64,000 nucleotides of DNA from Planctomycetales bacterium ZRK34 (GCA_014873095.1 CP050848.1:2451850-2515849), one strand, 5' to 3'; counted from the stretch's first letter, positions 33,459-42,756 are shown. Notes: generated by a model from the sequence alone, not told the origin. Numbers and translations are program-made.

Positions 33459-34184
33459 TTAGTTTTCGATGCCGAGCAGTTCGACTTCGAAGACCAGTGT
33501 CTGGTTGGGACCGATCTGCTGGCCGGCGCCGCGTTCGCCGTAGGCCAGGTCCGACGGGACGAACAGCTTCCACTTGGAGCCGACCTTCATCTTCTGCAGG
33601 GCTTCGGTCCAACCGGCGATCACGCCGTTGACCGGGAAGGTGACCGGTTCGCCGCGGTCGTAAGAGCTGTCGAAGACGGTGCCGTCCAGCAGCGTGCCGC
33701 GGTAGTGGGTTTTGACCTTGTCGGTCGCCTTGGGCATGGGGCCTTCGCCCTCTTTGATGACCTTGTACTGAAGGCCCGAATCGGTGACTTTGACGCCCTC
33801 GGCCTTGGCGTTTTCAGCGAGGAACTTCTCGCCGGCAGCCTTGTTCTCCGCGCCTGCGGCGGCGGCCTTGGCCATCATCTTCGCCTGCATCTGCTGCTGG
33901 AATTCCATCATTGCCGCCTGCAGTTCCTGCGGGCTGATCTTCGGCTGGGCGCCGGATATCGCGTCGGCAATGCCCTGCGACAGCAGGTTGATGTCGAGGT
34001 TCAGATTGTCCTGCTTGAGCTGGTTGCCGATGTTCAAACCGATGCCGTAGCTGACCTTCTGTTCGAGGGTCTGCTCGGCGGCGGCGGGCTTTTCAGCTTC
34101 CTTGGCGGGTTTTTCATCCGCAGCCCAGACCAGGCCGACGGTGAGGCAGAGCAGGGCGACGATCAGCGCAAATTGGCGTTGCAT
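33459..34184 (-). CDS. FKBP-type peptidyl-prolyl isomerase, FkpA/Mip-like
   Basis: Exported folding catalyst of 241 residues. Signal peptide (FALIVALLCLTVGLVWAADE), a helical Mip-type dimerisation domain (~40-130, VSYGIGLNIGNQLKQDNLNL), and a C-terminal FKBP domain (~135-241). The FKBP domain has HYRGTLLDGTVFDSSYDRG, PVNGVIAGWTEALQKMKVGS and VPSDLAYGERG, the Tyr/Phe/Asp/Trp binding pocket. Homodimeric periplasmic PPIase by family. It ends in a strong terminator and is followed upstream by a second PPIase gene in the same direction. Confidence 0.93.
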   Translation of the reverse strand: MQRQFALIVALLCLTVGLVWAADEKPAKEAEKPAAAEQTLEQKVSYGIGLNIGNQLKQDNLNLDINLLSQGIADAISGAQPKISPQELQAAMMEFQQQMQAKMMAKAAAAGAENKAAGEKFLAENAKAEGVKVTDSGLQYKVIKEGEGPMPKATDKVKTHYRGTLLDGTVFDSSYDRGEPVTFPVNGVIAGWTEALQKMKVGSKWKLFVPSDLAYGERGAGQQIGPNQTLVFEVELLGIEN

Positions 34185-34313
34185 TCAGTGGTTCCTTATT
34201 CGGGAGAAAGTTGGGGACTGTTATGAGCCAGATTCAACGACCACCGGGCCATGTCGATTGCCGCGGTGGTAAGGTTGACAGCTTGTGTGATACGCGCCTC
34301 GGAGACGTTTGGT

Positions 34314-34802
34314 TCAGTGGTGATGCCCACCGGGCCCGTGGACGTGGCCGTGGTCGAGTTCCTCGGCGGTGGCTTCGCGGACCTCGACGATGTTCACATC
34401 GAAGTTCAGCGTGACACCCGCCAGCGGATGATTGGCGTCGACGGTCACCATGTCGTTGGCTTCGTCGACGGCGGTGACGCTGATGACGCGGGGGCCCATC
34501 TGGGTTTGCGCGGTGAACTGCATGCCCGGCTCGATCTTGTCGACGCCTTCGAACTTCGACAGCGGCACCTGCTGCACGAGGTTGTCATCCTTTTCGCCAT
34601 AGGCCTGGGCCGGCTCGACGGTGACCTGCACCTGCTCGCCGGCGGACTTGCCATCGAGGGCGGTCTCCAGGCCGGGGATGATATTGCCGCGACCGTGCAG
34701 ATAAGCCAGCGGATCGCGACCCTCGGAGCTGTCGAGCACCTGTCCGTCGGGGTCGGTCAGTTTGTAGTTGATCATGACGACTTTGTCTTTGGCAATCTGC
34801 AT
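34314..34802 (-). CDS. slyD: SlyD-like FKBP-type peptidyl-prolyl isomerase
   Basis: Cytoplasmic isomerase/chaperone of 162 residues. It aligns with E. coli SlyD from its first residues (MQIAKDKVVMINYKL), which decides the start at 34802 over upstream ATGs. The split FKBP fold shows DPLAYLHGRGNIIPGLETAL, AYGEKDDNLVQQVP and the insert-in-flap domain MGPRVISVTAVDEAN. NHPLAGVTLNFDVNIVEVRE then leads to a His-rich metal-binding tail (HGHVHGPGGHHH), as in nickel-handling SlyD. No clear ribosome site is visible. A 21-base palindrome lies 135-155 nt upstream. Confidence 0.92.
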   Translation of the reverse strand: MQIAKDKVVMINYKLTDPDGQVLDSSEGRDPLAYLHGRGNIIPGLETALDGKSAGEQVQVTVEPAQAYGEKDDNLVQQVPLSKFEGVDKIEPGMQFTAQTQMGPRVISVTAVDEANDMVTVDANHPLAGVTLNFDVNIVEVREATAEELDHGHVHGPGGHHH

Positions 34803-34936
34803 TCGGGGGTCCATTTTGAGGGAAAACGATCGATGAGAATCGGTCAGTCTAGCGACGCCCCTGCCGCATTTCGAGGCCAAACACAGATCGCCCTGATTTC
34901 AAGGATAAGCCTGCATTGAACCCCGCGTCGAATAAC

Positions 34937-34957
34937 TCTATTTTCGACGAAAATAGA
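34937..34957. promoter_or_regulatory. Perfect 21-base A/T-rich palindrome
   Basis: TCTATTTTCG-A-CGAAAATAGA is a perfect inverted repeat with a single central base, between the end of trkH and the start of slyD. As DNA it is a good dimeric-repressor operator for the slyD promoter; as RNA the loop would be too small. Nothing else explains it. Confidence 0.5.
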
Positions 34958-35023
34958 AAACTATCGCGGGCCATATCACGCGGTGTGATTACGATTTAGG
35001 TCATCGAGTCGTGCGTTGATGAT

Positions 35024-36592
35024 TCATTCTGTCCGCCAGAAGCGCGGCAGCAGCAACACCAGAATCGCAAAGACCTCCAACCGGCCTAACGCCATCCACA
35101 GTGACAACACCACCTTGGAGCTGCTGGTCATCCACCCGTAATTCTCGATCGCCCCGATCTGGCTCAATCCCGGGCCGATCGTGCAGAGTGTCGCCACCGA
35201 GGCCGTCGCGGCCGTGGTGAAGTCGCAGGCATCGCCTTCGATGACCTTGATCGCCACCGCCCCGATCGCGAACAGCAGAATGATCCCGAAGCAGTAGATC
35301 ATCACCGACAGTTTCAGGTCATCTTTGATCGAGCCGGATCCGCCCAGCCGCGTCGGCCGTACCACATTCGGGTTAAACACCCGCTCCAGTTCGGTATAGA
35401 TGATCTTGATCGCGACCCAGATGCGGACGACCTTGATGCCCCCGGCGGTCGAGCCGGCGCACCCGCCGATGAACATCAGCCCGATCAGCGTGGCCTGGGC
35501 TAAAAAAGGCCACGTGTTGAAGTCGCCGGTGCAGAAGCCCGTCGTCGTCTGAATCGACACCGTCGTGAACACCCCCTGCTCCAGCGCCCGGGCGATGGAC
35601 GGTTCATGCTGATCGCCCGTCGTCAGCGGCAGCGGCTGCTGCGCCGCCACCAGTGAGGCCACCACGATCAGCGACCCTGCCGTCAGCAGCAGCAGGTACG
35701 CCCGCATCTCCGTATCCGCCAGCACGTTCCGCCACGACCCGCGAATGATCTGGTAATAAAGCCCGAAGTTCGCCCCGGCCAGCACCATGAAAAAGATGAT
35801 CACGATCACCGACGCCAGGTTGTAATCACCGACCGAAGCGTTGCGCGTCGAGAAGCCACCGGTCGCCAGCGTCGCCATCGTGTGGCACAGCGCATCGAAC
35901 CAGCTCATCCCGCAAAGCCGCAGCGCGACCGTCTGCGCGATCGTCAGTCCCACATAGATGAACCACAGAATGCGGGCTGTGTCCTTGATGCGTGGCTTCA
36001 CACCCGTCGGCGTCGGGCCCGGCGCCTCGATCAGAAACAGCTTCTTGCCTCCGGCGCCCACCGTCGGCAGCACCGCCACGAACAACACCACAATGCCCAG
36101 CCCGCCGAGCCAGTGTGTGATCGCCCGCCACAGCAGCAGGCCGCGCGGCAGCGACTCGATCTCGCTGAGCACCGTCGCGCCCGTCGTGGTCAATCCGCTC
36201 ATCGCTTCGAAGTAACAGTCGACGTAGTTCAGAAACGGATGCGCCGGTCCGCCGGTTTCGACGATCGGCGTCGGCGCCGTGGAATGGTGAATCACCGCCC
36301 ACAAAAAATATGGCAGCCCCGACAGCGCCGCTCCGACCAGCCAACTCAGCGCCACCAGCAGCAGCGCCTCCCGTCGGCCGATCTTCGTGGCCGCGCCCCG
36401 GCCCAGGTACCACATCCCGCCGCCGGCGCAGAGCCCGACTCCCGCCGAGGCGATCATCGCCTCCATCGAAACCAGTTCCAGGTGCGCCCCCTGCCAGTAC
36501 TCGTAGATCTCCCAGAGCGCAACGCCCCCCAGGATCGCGCTGAGCACGATCAACAGCAACCCCAACTGGTTGATCACAAACCGGAAGTTCAT
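35024..36592 (-). CDS. trkH: TrkH-family potassium uptake protein
   Basis: Inner-membrane K+ channel-like subunit of 522 residues; ATG 36592 is used because the preceding 26 codons are hydrophilic and not family-like. Four selectivity-filter loops are seen, e.g. [39 protein letters not shown] and [28 protein letters not shown] is the TrkH intracellular gating segment. It works with a TrkA-type nucleotide-binding ring not present here. It lies directly downstream of kup in the same direction (49 nt apart), giving a potassium-uptake pair. Confidence 0.94.
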   Translation of the reverse strand: MNFRFVINQLGLLLIVLSAILGGVALWEIYEYWQGAHLELVSMEAMIASAGVGLCAGGGMWYLGRGAATKIGRREALLLVALSWLVGAALSGLPYFLWAVIHHSTAPTPIVETGGPAHPFLNYVDCYFEAMSGLTTTGATVLSEIESLPRGLLLWRAITHWLGGLGIVVLFVAVLPTVGAGGKKLFLIEAPGPTPTGVKPRIKDTARILWFIYVGLTIAQTVALRLCGMSWFDALCHTMATLATGGFSTRNASVGDYNLASVIVIIFFMVLAGANFGLYYQIIRGSWRNVLADTEMRAYLLLLTAGSLIVVASLVAAQQPLPLTTGDQHEPSIARALEQGVFTTVSIQTTTGFCTGDFNTWPFLAQATLIGLMFIGGCAGSTAGGIKVVRIWVAIKIIYTELERVFNPNVVRPTRLGGSGSIKDDLKLSVMIYCFGIILLFAIGAVAIKVIEGDACDFTTAATASVATLCTIGPGLSQIGAIENYGWMTSSSKVVLSLWMALGRLEVFAILVLLLPRFWRTE

Positions 36593-36641
36593 CGGTGGAT
36601 ATGCTACCAGATCAACGCCGCCGTCGGCGCGATGTGTGGGG

Positions 36642-38597
36642 TTAGATTTCCACCTGTGTGCCGACTTCAATCACACGGTGCGGGGGGATGTGGAAGAAGC
36701 GCGTCGCTGACAGGGCATTACGCTGCATCGCGGCGAACAGCCGCTCGCGCCAGATCGCCATGCCGGGCTTGCGCGTGGCGATCACATTCTCGCGGCCGAG
36801 GAAGAACGTCGTCTTTTCCATGTCGAAAAGCAGGTCGCGCGCTTCACAGAGCTTCAGCAGGAAGGGGATGTGCGGCTCTTCCATGTAACCGTAGTGAGCG
36901 GTCACGCGCCAGAAGCCGTCGTCCAGTTCCTCGATCTCCAGGCGGTCGGACGACTTCACGTACGACACCGACTCGTTGGACAGGTGCAGCAGAATCACCC
37001 GCTCGTGTAGCACCTTGTAGTGTTCGAGATTCTGAATCATCGCCATCGGCGTGCCGTCGGGGTTTGACGTCATGTAAATCGCCGTGCCTTCGACGCGGTG
37101 GGGTTGGGTCTGCTGAATGTCACGCCGAAACTTGTCCAGCGGCACGATGTTCTCCCGCACGATCCGACCGAGAATCTGTCGGCCCCGTCGCCAGGTCGTC
37201 ATCAACGTGAACACGATCCCCGCGATCACCAGCGGAAACCACCCGCCCTGTTCGACCTTGATGATGTTCGCGCCGAAGAAGGCCAGATCGACCACGAAGA
37301 ACCCCGCGCACATCGCCGCCACCGCCCACATGTTCCACTTCCACAAGTGGCGCGCGGCCAGGTACAGCAATACGGTTGTGATCAACATCGTGACCGTGAC
37401 AGCTACACCATACGCCGCCGCCAGCGCGCTGGAACTGCCGAAGCCGATCACCAGCGCGATCGTCGCCGCCAGCAGGATCCAGTTCATCGCAGCGATGTAA
37501 ATCTGCCCCACCTGCTGCTCGGAAGTGTGGCTGATCTGCACGCGCGGCAGGTAGCCCATCGCCACCGCCTGCATCGTCAGTGAAAACACGCCGCTGATCA
37601 CCGCCTGCGAGGCGATGACCGTGGCGATCGTCGCCAGCACGATCAGCGGATAAAGCGCCCAACTCGGCGCAAGCTGATAAAACGGATTGGCGATGTCGGG
37701 GTGGTGCAGCAGCAGCGCGCCCTGCCCGAAGTAGTTCAGCAGCAAGGCCGGCAGCACGATCGTGAACCACGACAGCCGAATCGGCCGCGCCCCGAAGTGG
37801 CCCAGGTCCGCATACAGCGCCTCGCCGCCGGTGACCACCAGAAACACCGCCCCGAGAATCAGGTAGCCGCTGACGCCGTTGTCCAGAAAGAATCGGATCG
37901 CGTACCACGGATTGACCGCCGCCAGCACGTGCGGCTCGTGAATGATCGCCATCAGCCCCATCAGCGCCAGCGTCGTGAACCACACAATCATCACCGGGCC
38001 GAACATCGCGCCGACCTTTGCCGTGCCGTGCTTCTGCAGCATGAACAGCCCGATGAGAATCCCGATGCTGATCGGTACGATAAACGGGTGCAGCGCCGGC
38101 GTGGCCAGTTCCAGGCCTTCCATTGCGCCGAGCACCGAGATCGCCGGTGTAATCATCCCGTCGCCGTACAGCAGCGCCGCCCCGAACAATCCCAACAACA
38201 CGATCACCCACTGATGGCGCGCCCCGAGCTTGACCCGCCGCGGGCTCAGCAGCGCCATCAGCGCCAGAATCCCGCCTTCGCCCCCGTCATCAGCCCTCAG
38301 CACGATCAGCAGATATTTCACCGAGACAACTACGACCAGCGACCAGAAGATCAGCGACAGCACGCCGTACACATTTTCCACCGACGCCGCCACGGCGTGC
38401 GGACCGTGAAAACATTCGCGCATGGCGTACAGCGGGCTCGTACCGATGTCACCGTAAACCACGCCCAGGGCCAACAGGCTCATGCCCGCCAGTTCCTTGC
38501 CCGCCGCGGGCGTTCCGTTGGTATTGACTACATTCAAGTGAAGGCTCGATCCACGGGTAAAGTCACCATGATAGGGACTTATCCGCCGCACGCGCAT
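36642..38597 (-). CDS. kup: Kup-family potassium transporter
   Basis: Inner-membrane K+/H+ symporter of up to 651 residues, about 12 helices. The family start is LALGVVYGDIGTSPLYAMRE, followed by ADDGGEGGILALMALL and GGEALYADLGHFGARPIRLS. A C-terminal hydrophilic domain ends the protein (TTFFLGRENVIATRKPGMAI). The start is uncertain. ATG 38597 lies right at the U-tract of the upstream small-RNA terminator with no ribosome site; TTG 38537 is in frame and 20 codons later. If 38597 is used, the gene must be read through that terminator. Physiological role is low-turgor K+ uptake. Confidence 0.92.
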   Translation of the reverse strand: MRVRRISPYHGDFTRGSSLHLNVVNTNGTPAAGKELAGMSLLALGVVYGDIGTSPLYAMRECFHGPHAVAASVENVYGVLSLIFWSLVVVVSVKYLLIVLRADDGGEGGILALMALLSPRRVKLGARHQWVIVLLGLFGAALLYGDGMITPAISVLGAMEGLELATPALHPFIVPISIGILIGLFMLQKHGTAKVGAMFGPVMIVWFTTLALMGLMAIIHEPHVLAAVNPWYAIRFFLDNGVSGYLILGAVFLVVTGGEALYADLGHFGARPIRLSWFTIVLPALLLNYFGQGALLLHHPDIANPFYQLAPSWALYPLIVLATIATVIASQAVISGVFSLTMQAVAMGYLPRVQISHTSEQQVGQIYIAAMNWILLAATIALVIGFGSSSALAAAYGVAVTVTMLITTVLLYLAARHLWKWNMWAVAAMCAGFFVVDLAFFGANIIKVEQGGWFPLVIAGIVFTLMTTWRRGRQILGRIVRENIVPLDKFRRDIQQTQPHRVEGTAIYMTSNPDGTPMAMIQNLEHYKVLHERVILLHLSNESVSYVKSSDRLEIEELDDGFWRVTAHYGYMEEPHIPFLLKLCEARDLLFDMEKTTFFLGRENVIATRKPGMAIWRERLFAAMQRNALSATRFFHIPPHRVIEVGTQVEI

Positions 38598-38680
38598 AAG
38601 AAAAATCCCGCGTTGACCTTCAGTAGGAGGGGAAGATCAACGCGGGCGGAGGAGAGAAAAAAAGGCGCAGAACGATTAAG
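38598..38680 (-). ncRNA. Predicted sigma-54-driven small RNA / kup leader, copy 2
   Basis: The minus strand of 38601-38677 is identical over 77 bases to 901-977. It has the same U7-CUCUCCUCC single-stranded stretch, the same 15-bp hairpin with CCUCC in the loop, and a U5-C-U2 tail. Predicted +1 is ~38680, 12 nt after the -12 C at 38692. The transcript ends one base before the longest possible kup start, so it could be an independent small RNA or a transcription attenuator for kup. Confidence 0.6.
38601..38646 (-). terminator. Intrinsic terminator of small RNA copy 2
   Basis: Arms at 38632-38646 and 38607-38621 form the same 15-bp stem as copy 1 with loop 38622-38631; the transcript then runs A-U5. 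Strong terminator reading leftward. Confidence 0.82.
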
Positions 38681-38690
38681 TATCAAACTA

Positions 38691-38706
38691 TGCAAGGCCC
38701 ATGCCA
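38691..38706 (-). promoter_or_regulatory. Sigma-54 (-24/-12) promoter, copy 2
   Basis: On the minus strand TGGCAT (38706-38701), GGGCC (38700-38696), TTGCA (38695-38691). GG and GC are 10 bases apart. The N5 spacer is identical to copy 1, while the 12-13 bases between the -12 box and the conserved transcript are unrelated. Palindromes at 38738-38749 and 38754-38766, ~32-60 bases upstream, are possible activator sites. Confidence 0.72.
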
Positions 38707-39005
38707 GACACGAATCACGATTTGCGGGCAGATATGGCGGATTAATCCGGCAACCGGTAGTACCGGATCGGCACACCCAGCCAACATGGTACGACAGCGG
38801 CCGCGGCGACCTATATCGACAGGTCCGGCACAAACCCCGGAAAAATTCCGATGTCGCTGCAAATGTTTCAGTTAAAACATGGTCTTCATCACGATCCGGC
38901 CATTCATATACTCTGAAAATTCCGCGCCAAAACGCCGAGAAATCACACCTATTGGCGAGCGGATCAATAGATCAATCAACTTTCTCCAGCGACCCGGGAG
39001 TCAGC

Positions 39006-40076
39006 ATGCCGGACTATATGAACAGCGATCTGATGCACGCAACGATTGTGTTGACGGCGGCGGTGACGATCACGTGGTGCGTGATCAAACTGTCGCTGAT
39101 GGCGCTGCGGTGGATCGGACGATTCCGTTACAAGCAGTACATCGACGCGGGGATTCATCTGCTGGACTGGCCGGTGATGCTGGCAGCCCCGTGCGGCGTG
39201 GTGTACCTGCTGGCGCCGGCGACTTTGCAGGACGCCGAGATACTCACGAGCATTCAGCACGCCGCGACGGTCGGGTTGATACTCGCGATCGGGTGGTTTG
39301 CCGCGGGCTGTGGTTATCTGGCCAAGCGGGTGGTGGCGCAGCGGTATCGCATGGATGTGGCTGACAACTACCTGGCGCGTTCGGTGAACACGAAGGTCAG
39401 TGTGCTGGTGCGCGTGTGGGTGGCGCTGGTGATCGTGGTGACGGTCGGGGCGGCGTTGATGACGTTTCCCTCGATTCGCACAATCGGAGCCGGGTTGCTC
39501 GCCTCGGCGGGTATGGCGGGGCTGGTGCTGGGCCTGGCGGCGCGGCCGTTTGTGGAGACGATGCTGGCCTCGATTCAGATTGCGTGGACGCAGCCGATCC
39601 GCCTGGATGATGTGCTCGTGGTCGAGGGCGAATGGGGCCGCGTGGAGGAGATTCGACCGACGTATGTCGTGGTGCGCATCTGGGACCAGCGCCGGCTGAT
39701 TCTTCCGCTGACATATTTCATCAACCAGCCGTTCCAGAACTGGACGCGGCGCACGGCCGACATCGTGGCGACGTTCACCCTGGCTGTGGATTACCGCACG
39801 CCGGTGGATGAGGTGCGCAAGGCGGTCGAGCCAATGATCGTCAACAACGAACACTTCGATGGCGAAGCCTGGAATGTGCAGGTCACCGAAGCCGATGCCC
39901 GGACCATGACGCTGCGCGTGCTGGCGACGACGCCCAGCGGATCAGCGGCGTGGGACTTGCGTGTGCAGGTGCGCGAGCAGTTGATCGCCTGGCTGCAGGC
40001 TCATCACCCCGATTGCCTGCCGCGGCTGCGCGGCGAGTTTGAACTGCCGACCGGTGCGATGGGCCCGGCGGAATGA
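39006..40076 (+). CDS. MscS-family mechanosensitive channel
   Basis: Inner-membrane protein of 356 residues, start ATG 39006 with GGGAG 6 nt upstream. Four hydrophobic segments are visible. The last is the pore helix region AGLLASAGMAGLVLGLAARP, with the Gly/Ala packing pattern of MscS TM3. It is followed by the beta domain (IQIAWTQPIRLDDVLVVEGE, WGRVEEIRPTYVVVRIWDQR, LPLTYFINQPFQNWTRR) and an alpha/beta tail. It releases solutes on hypo-osmotic shock. Its pairing with Trk and Kup genes makes an osmotic/potassium block. It converges with the FAD-oxidoreductase, with 8 bases between stops. Confidence 0.93.
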   Translation: MPDYMNSDLMHATIVLTAAVTITWCVIKLSLMALRWIGRFRYKQYIDAGIHLLDWPVMLAAPCGVVYLLAPATLQDAEILTSIQHAATVGLILAIGWFAAGCGYLAKRVVAQRYRMDVADNYLARSVNTKVSVLVRVWVALVIVVTVGAALMTFPSIRTIGAGLLASAGMAGLVLGLAARPFVETMLASIQIAWTQPIRLDDVLVVEGEWGRVEEIRPTYVVVRIWDQRRLILPLTYFINQPFQNWTRRTADIVATFTLAVDYRTPVDEVRKAVEPMIVNNEHFDGEAWNVQVTEADARTMTLRVLATTPSGSAAWDLRVQVREQLIAWLQAHHPDCLPRLRGEFELPTGAMGPAE

Positions 40077-40084
40077 CAACCTGA

Positions 40085-42019
40085 TCACTCAGCAGTCGGC
40101 TTAAGTTTCTGCCAGTCGGGGTGATCCGCCTTGTACTTCTGAAAGGCGGCGTACTCGGCCGCGTTGATCTGTCCGTTGTGATCGGTGTCGATGATCTTAA
40201 ACAACCACTCCCACCCGCGCTTGCCGGCGTCCCATTCCTTCTTCGACACGAGCTTGTCGCCGTCGGCGTTGCAGTCGTCAAGCAGACGATTAAACGACAG
40301 CGATCCCCCGCCACTGCCGGAGCGAGCGCTTGATTGATCACGTTCGGGGTCCCACCGCAGTTTCTGCCCGGCGGCTTCGAGCGCGGCTTCATATTTCGCC
40401 ATGTCGATGTTCTGCACGGCGACGTTCTGCTGGATCGCATGCGCCGCGGCGATGCCGGCCGACTGCCCGCAGATCATGAACGCCGGCTCCATCCGCGCCG
40501 AGGCGTAACCCAGATGCGTCGCCGAAAAGCTGACCGACACCAGCAGGTTCGTGCATTCGTCAGCCTGCGGTGTGATCGCGCGATACGGAATCGGATAGGG
40601 CACATTGGTCGGGCCCTTGCCGCCGCCGATGAACATTTTGCCTTCGATGCCGACATAAATCTGCCCATCCTGCTTCAGCCAGATGCGGCGTGACGGATAC
40701 GTGTCGATGCCGTACTGAGCCAGACCGATCGGATCATCAATCGGCCCGGTCTTGTTGTACACATCATGTGCGGTGATCGTGTATCGCCCCTTCAGGCGGC
40801 GCGCCACACGAACGTAAAGCTGATGCGGCCAGCCCTGCGTGTCGGCATGCACGCGGCCGTCCAGACCGAGCTTGCCGATCTCATCGCGGTAGAACTGCGG
40901 CACGCGCGGATCGGTTCGCATGAATTCATACAACCCGCGCAGATAGTCCTGGTGCTGCTTCCACACGCGGGCTTTTTCAGCGTAGTCGCCACCCGCGTAG
41001 CGCTGGCTGATGCCCAGTGGCGCCAACGAAAACAGCGAGGCGCGCTGGTAGTTCCATACGCCCGAGTTTGCCCATCCCGGACAGATGCCGACCAGCTTGG
41101 CGCGGAGCTGCTTTTCGTCGGTGATCGTTTGAACGAGATATTCGACGTAGCGGCCGACGAGTTCGAAGTCGGCGGGGTTGTAACCCTCCGGCGCGGTGAT
41201 GGGAAGGCGGTGATCCGGGTCAGCGGTGGTGTAGTAGCGATAGTTGTAGGCCTGCGTGTAGCCATCGGCGGCGCCGACGGGCTTGCCGTGATCGTTTTCA
41301 ACCCACTTGAGCAACCCGCTTTCGGGATGACCCGGCTCGACGAACGGATCAATCGGCGCCAACTCCATCGGCGGCTGCACCCCCGCATAGGGCTCATCAA
41401 ATTCATCCGCCGCCTCGCGCCCCACGCGGTAAGACACGCCGGCCGCCGGCATCAGATCGCCCTCGTAGCTGGCGTCGATGAACACCTTCGCCGCCACGCG
41501 CAGATCGCCGCGCGCCACCGGCTCGGCGATCGGGCAGCCCAGATCATCAAAGGCGCAGCGATCAAACGTCGCCGAGATAATCGCCGGGCCGTCCTTGTCG
41601 CACCGCGCCACGCGATGCTCGAAAATCACTTCGATGTCATGCTCTTTGAGCAGCGCAGCGAAATCGGCGGCGATATCATCGGGGTTCAGGTGATACATCG
41701 ATTTGCGGGGCGCATCAGGATCGTGCGGCTGGCCGAGTGTTTTGATCAACTCGCGGGTCATCCCGCCGGTTGCGTTGTAGTTGGGGCAGTCCTGCATGGG
41801 CTTGAGCCCGGCGCCGAGGATGCCGCCAATCCAGCGGCTCGGTTCGACGATGACCACTGAGCGGCCGGCCTGCCTGGCGGCGACGGCGGCGAGGATGCCC
41901 GACGGCGTGGCGGTGTAGACGCAGACATCGACATTCACCACGCGCGGCTCGGCGAAACCTTGCACGCTGATCAATCCGAGAATCATCCATGTCGCAACAG
42001 CAGTGAGTCGTGTCATCAA
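40085..42019 (-). CDS. Secreted FAD-dependent oxidoreductase with C-terminal EF-hands, module D
   Basis: Exported protein of 644 residues: signal (MMTRLTAVATWMILGLISVQ), then an FAD-binding start VDVCVYTATPSGILAAVAAR with EPSRWIGGILGAG. The usual first glycine of the GxGxxG loop is replaced (YTATPSG), as in the 'FAD dependent oxidoreductase' family of Planctomycetota. KVFIDASYEGDLMPAAGVSY is also typical. The end of the protein carries two EF-hand calcium loops, DCNADGDKLVSKKEW and DTDHNGQINAAEY. It closes module D, 33 nt after the pilin-like gene. Substrate unknown, perhaps a sugar or polysaccharide. Confidence 0.88.
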   Translation of the reverse strand: MMTRLTAVATWMILGLISVQGFAEPRVVNVDVCVYTATPSGILAAVAARQAGRSVVIVEPSRWIGGILGAGLKPMQDCPNYNATGGMTRELIKTLGQPHDPDAPRKSMYHLNPDDIAADFAALLKEHDIEVIFEHRVARCDKDGPAIISATFDRCAFDDLGCPIAEPVARGDLRVAAKVFIDASYEGDLMPAAGVSYRVGREAADEFDEPYAGVQPPMELAPIDPFVEPGHPESGLLKWVENDHGKPVGAADGYTQAYNYRYYTTADPDHRLPITAPEGYNPADFELVGRYVEYLVQTITDEKQLRAKLVGICPGWANSGVWNYQRASLFSLAPLGISQRYAGGDYAEKARVWKQHQDYLRGLYEFMRTDPRVPQFYRDEIGKLGLDGRVHADTQGWPHQLYVRVARRLKGRYTITAHDVYNKTGPIDDPIGLAQYGIDTYPSRRIWLKQDGQIYVGIEGKMFIGGGKGPTNVPYPIPYRAITPQADECTNLLVSVSFSATHLGYASARMEPAFMICGQSAGIAAAHAIQQNVAVQNIDMAKYEAALEAAGQKLRWDPERDQSSARSGSGGGSLSFNRLLDDCNADGDKLVSKKEWDAGKRGWEWLFKIIDTDHNGQINAAEYAAFQKYKADHPDWQKLKPTAE

Positions 42020-42052
42020 AAGATCCTATCGGGTGGTATGAACATGATGTGA

Positions 42053-42736
42053 TCAGTTGGGGCGTCCCAGCGGGCCCCACATGAACTGCCCCATCGCCGC
42101 GGCCGTGGTGCAGATCGTCTCCACATGACCGTCGTGGAACAGGGCATTGTAGTGTTCTTCGGTGGGCTCCCACGTGAACGTCGGCACCGCGCCGTAAGCC
42201 ATCGCAGGCGTATCGACCATGACGACGTTGCCGCTGCGGCTGGGGTTGTCGTTCTGAATGAAATTCGAGGCGGATTCATCCGACCCGGTGTCGTGCTGTT
42301 TGGTCAGCGGACGGAAATGCCACGTGTAGGTGCCCCAGAATTTCAAACTGCCGGAAGGCGGCTCGGGGTCGTAATTATCCTCGTAATTCAGCTCGTAGGT
42401 CGGACAGAAGAACAATTCACCGGTCGTCAGATACCGCTGCGGCCGATCGTTGGCCATGTGCAGGGCGCGGGCGGGATTGCCCGGCTGGCGGGTGTGCGCC
42501 GATTCGTAGGGATAGTCGCCGGTGTGGTTCTCGAAGCGCCAGAACACATCGTGAAGATGATGATCGAGCCCGTAGGCGATGCCGACGGTTCCGACCTGGC
42601 GCATCTGCGACAGGCAGGCGACGATGCGTGCCTGACCGCGCGCCTTGTTCAGCGCCGGCAGCAGGATGGCAATCAGCAGCGCGATGATGCTGACGACGAC
42701 CAGCAGCTCGATCAATGTGAAGGCGCGTTGGCGCAT
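42053..42736 (-). CDS. Pilin-like DUF1559-type protein, module D
   Basis: Protein of 227 residues with the prepilin start MRQRAFTLIELLVVVSIIAL. ALNKARGQARIVACLSQMRQ follows, and the C-terminal region is HYNALFHDGHVETI (shortened H-x-DG). ELFFCPTYELNYEDNY corresponds to the Cys-Pro block of the other copies. It ends more briefly than modules B and C. Located between the tagged protein and the FAD-oxidoreductase. Confidence 0.89.
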   Translation of the reverse strand: MRQRAFTLIELLVVVSIIALLIAILLPALNKARGQARIVACLSQMRQVGTVGIAYGLDHHLHDVFWRFENHTGDYPYESAHTRQPGNPARALHMANDRPQRYLTTGELFFCPTYELNYEDNYDPEPPSGSLKFWGTYTWHFRPLTKQHDTGSDESASNFIQNDNPSRSGNVVMVDTPAMAYGAVPTFTWEPTEEHYNALFHDGHVETICTTAAAMGQFMWGPLGRPN

Positions 42737-42756
42737 GAAGTGGATTCTTTCAGTAG

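Larger units (their letters stand above)
38598..39005. other. Divergent kup-mscS intergenic region
   Basis: No protein gene is supported. From left to right it holds the small-RNA copy 2 (38598-38680, minus), its sigma-54 promoter (38691-38706, minus), two perfect palindromes (CGGATTAATCCG at 38738-38749 and CCGGTAGTACCGG at 38754-38766) and about 230 bases with the presumed mscS promoter. GGGAG at 38995-38999 is the mscS ribosome site. Confidence 0.6.

Noticed and set aside
37701..39005. N-terminal extension of the MscS frame
   Set aside because: The extension is antisense to kup and crosses the small-RNA element; ATG 39006 has a ribosome site and the first membrane helix follows.
38598..39005. 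c-di-AMP (ydaO-type) riboswitch before kup
   Set aside because: The leader is too short and lacks the expected long multi-helix core; the sequence instead matches the element at 899.
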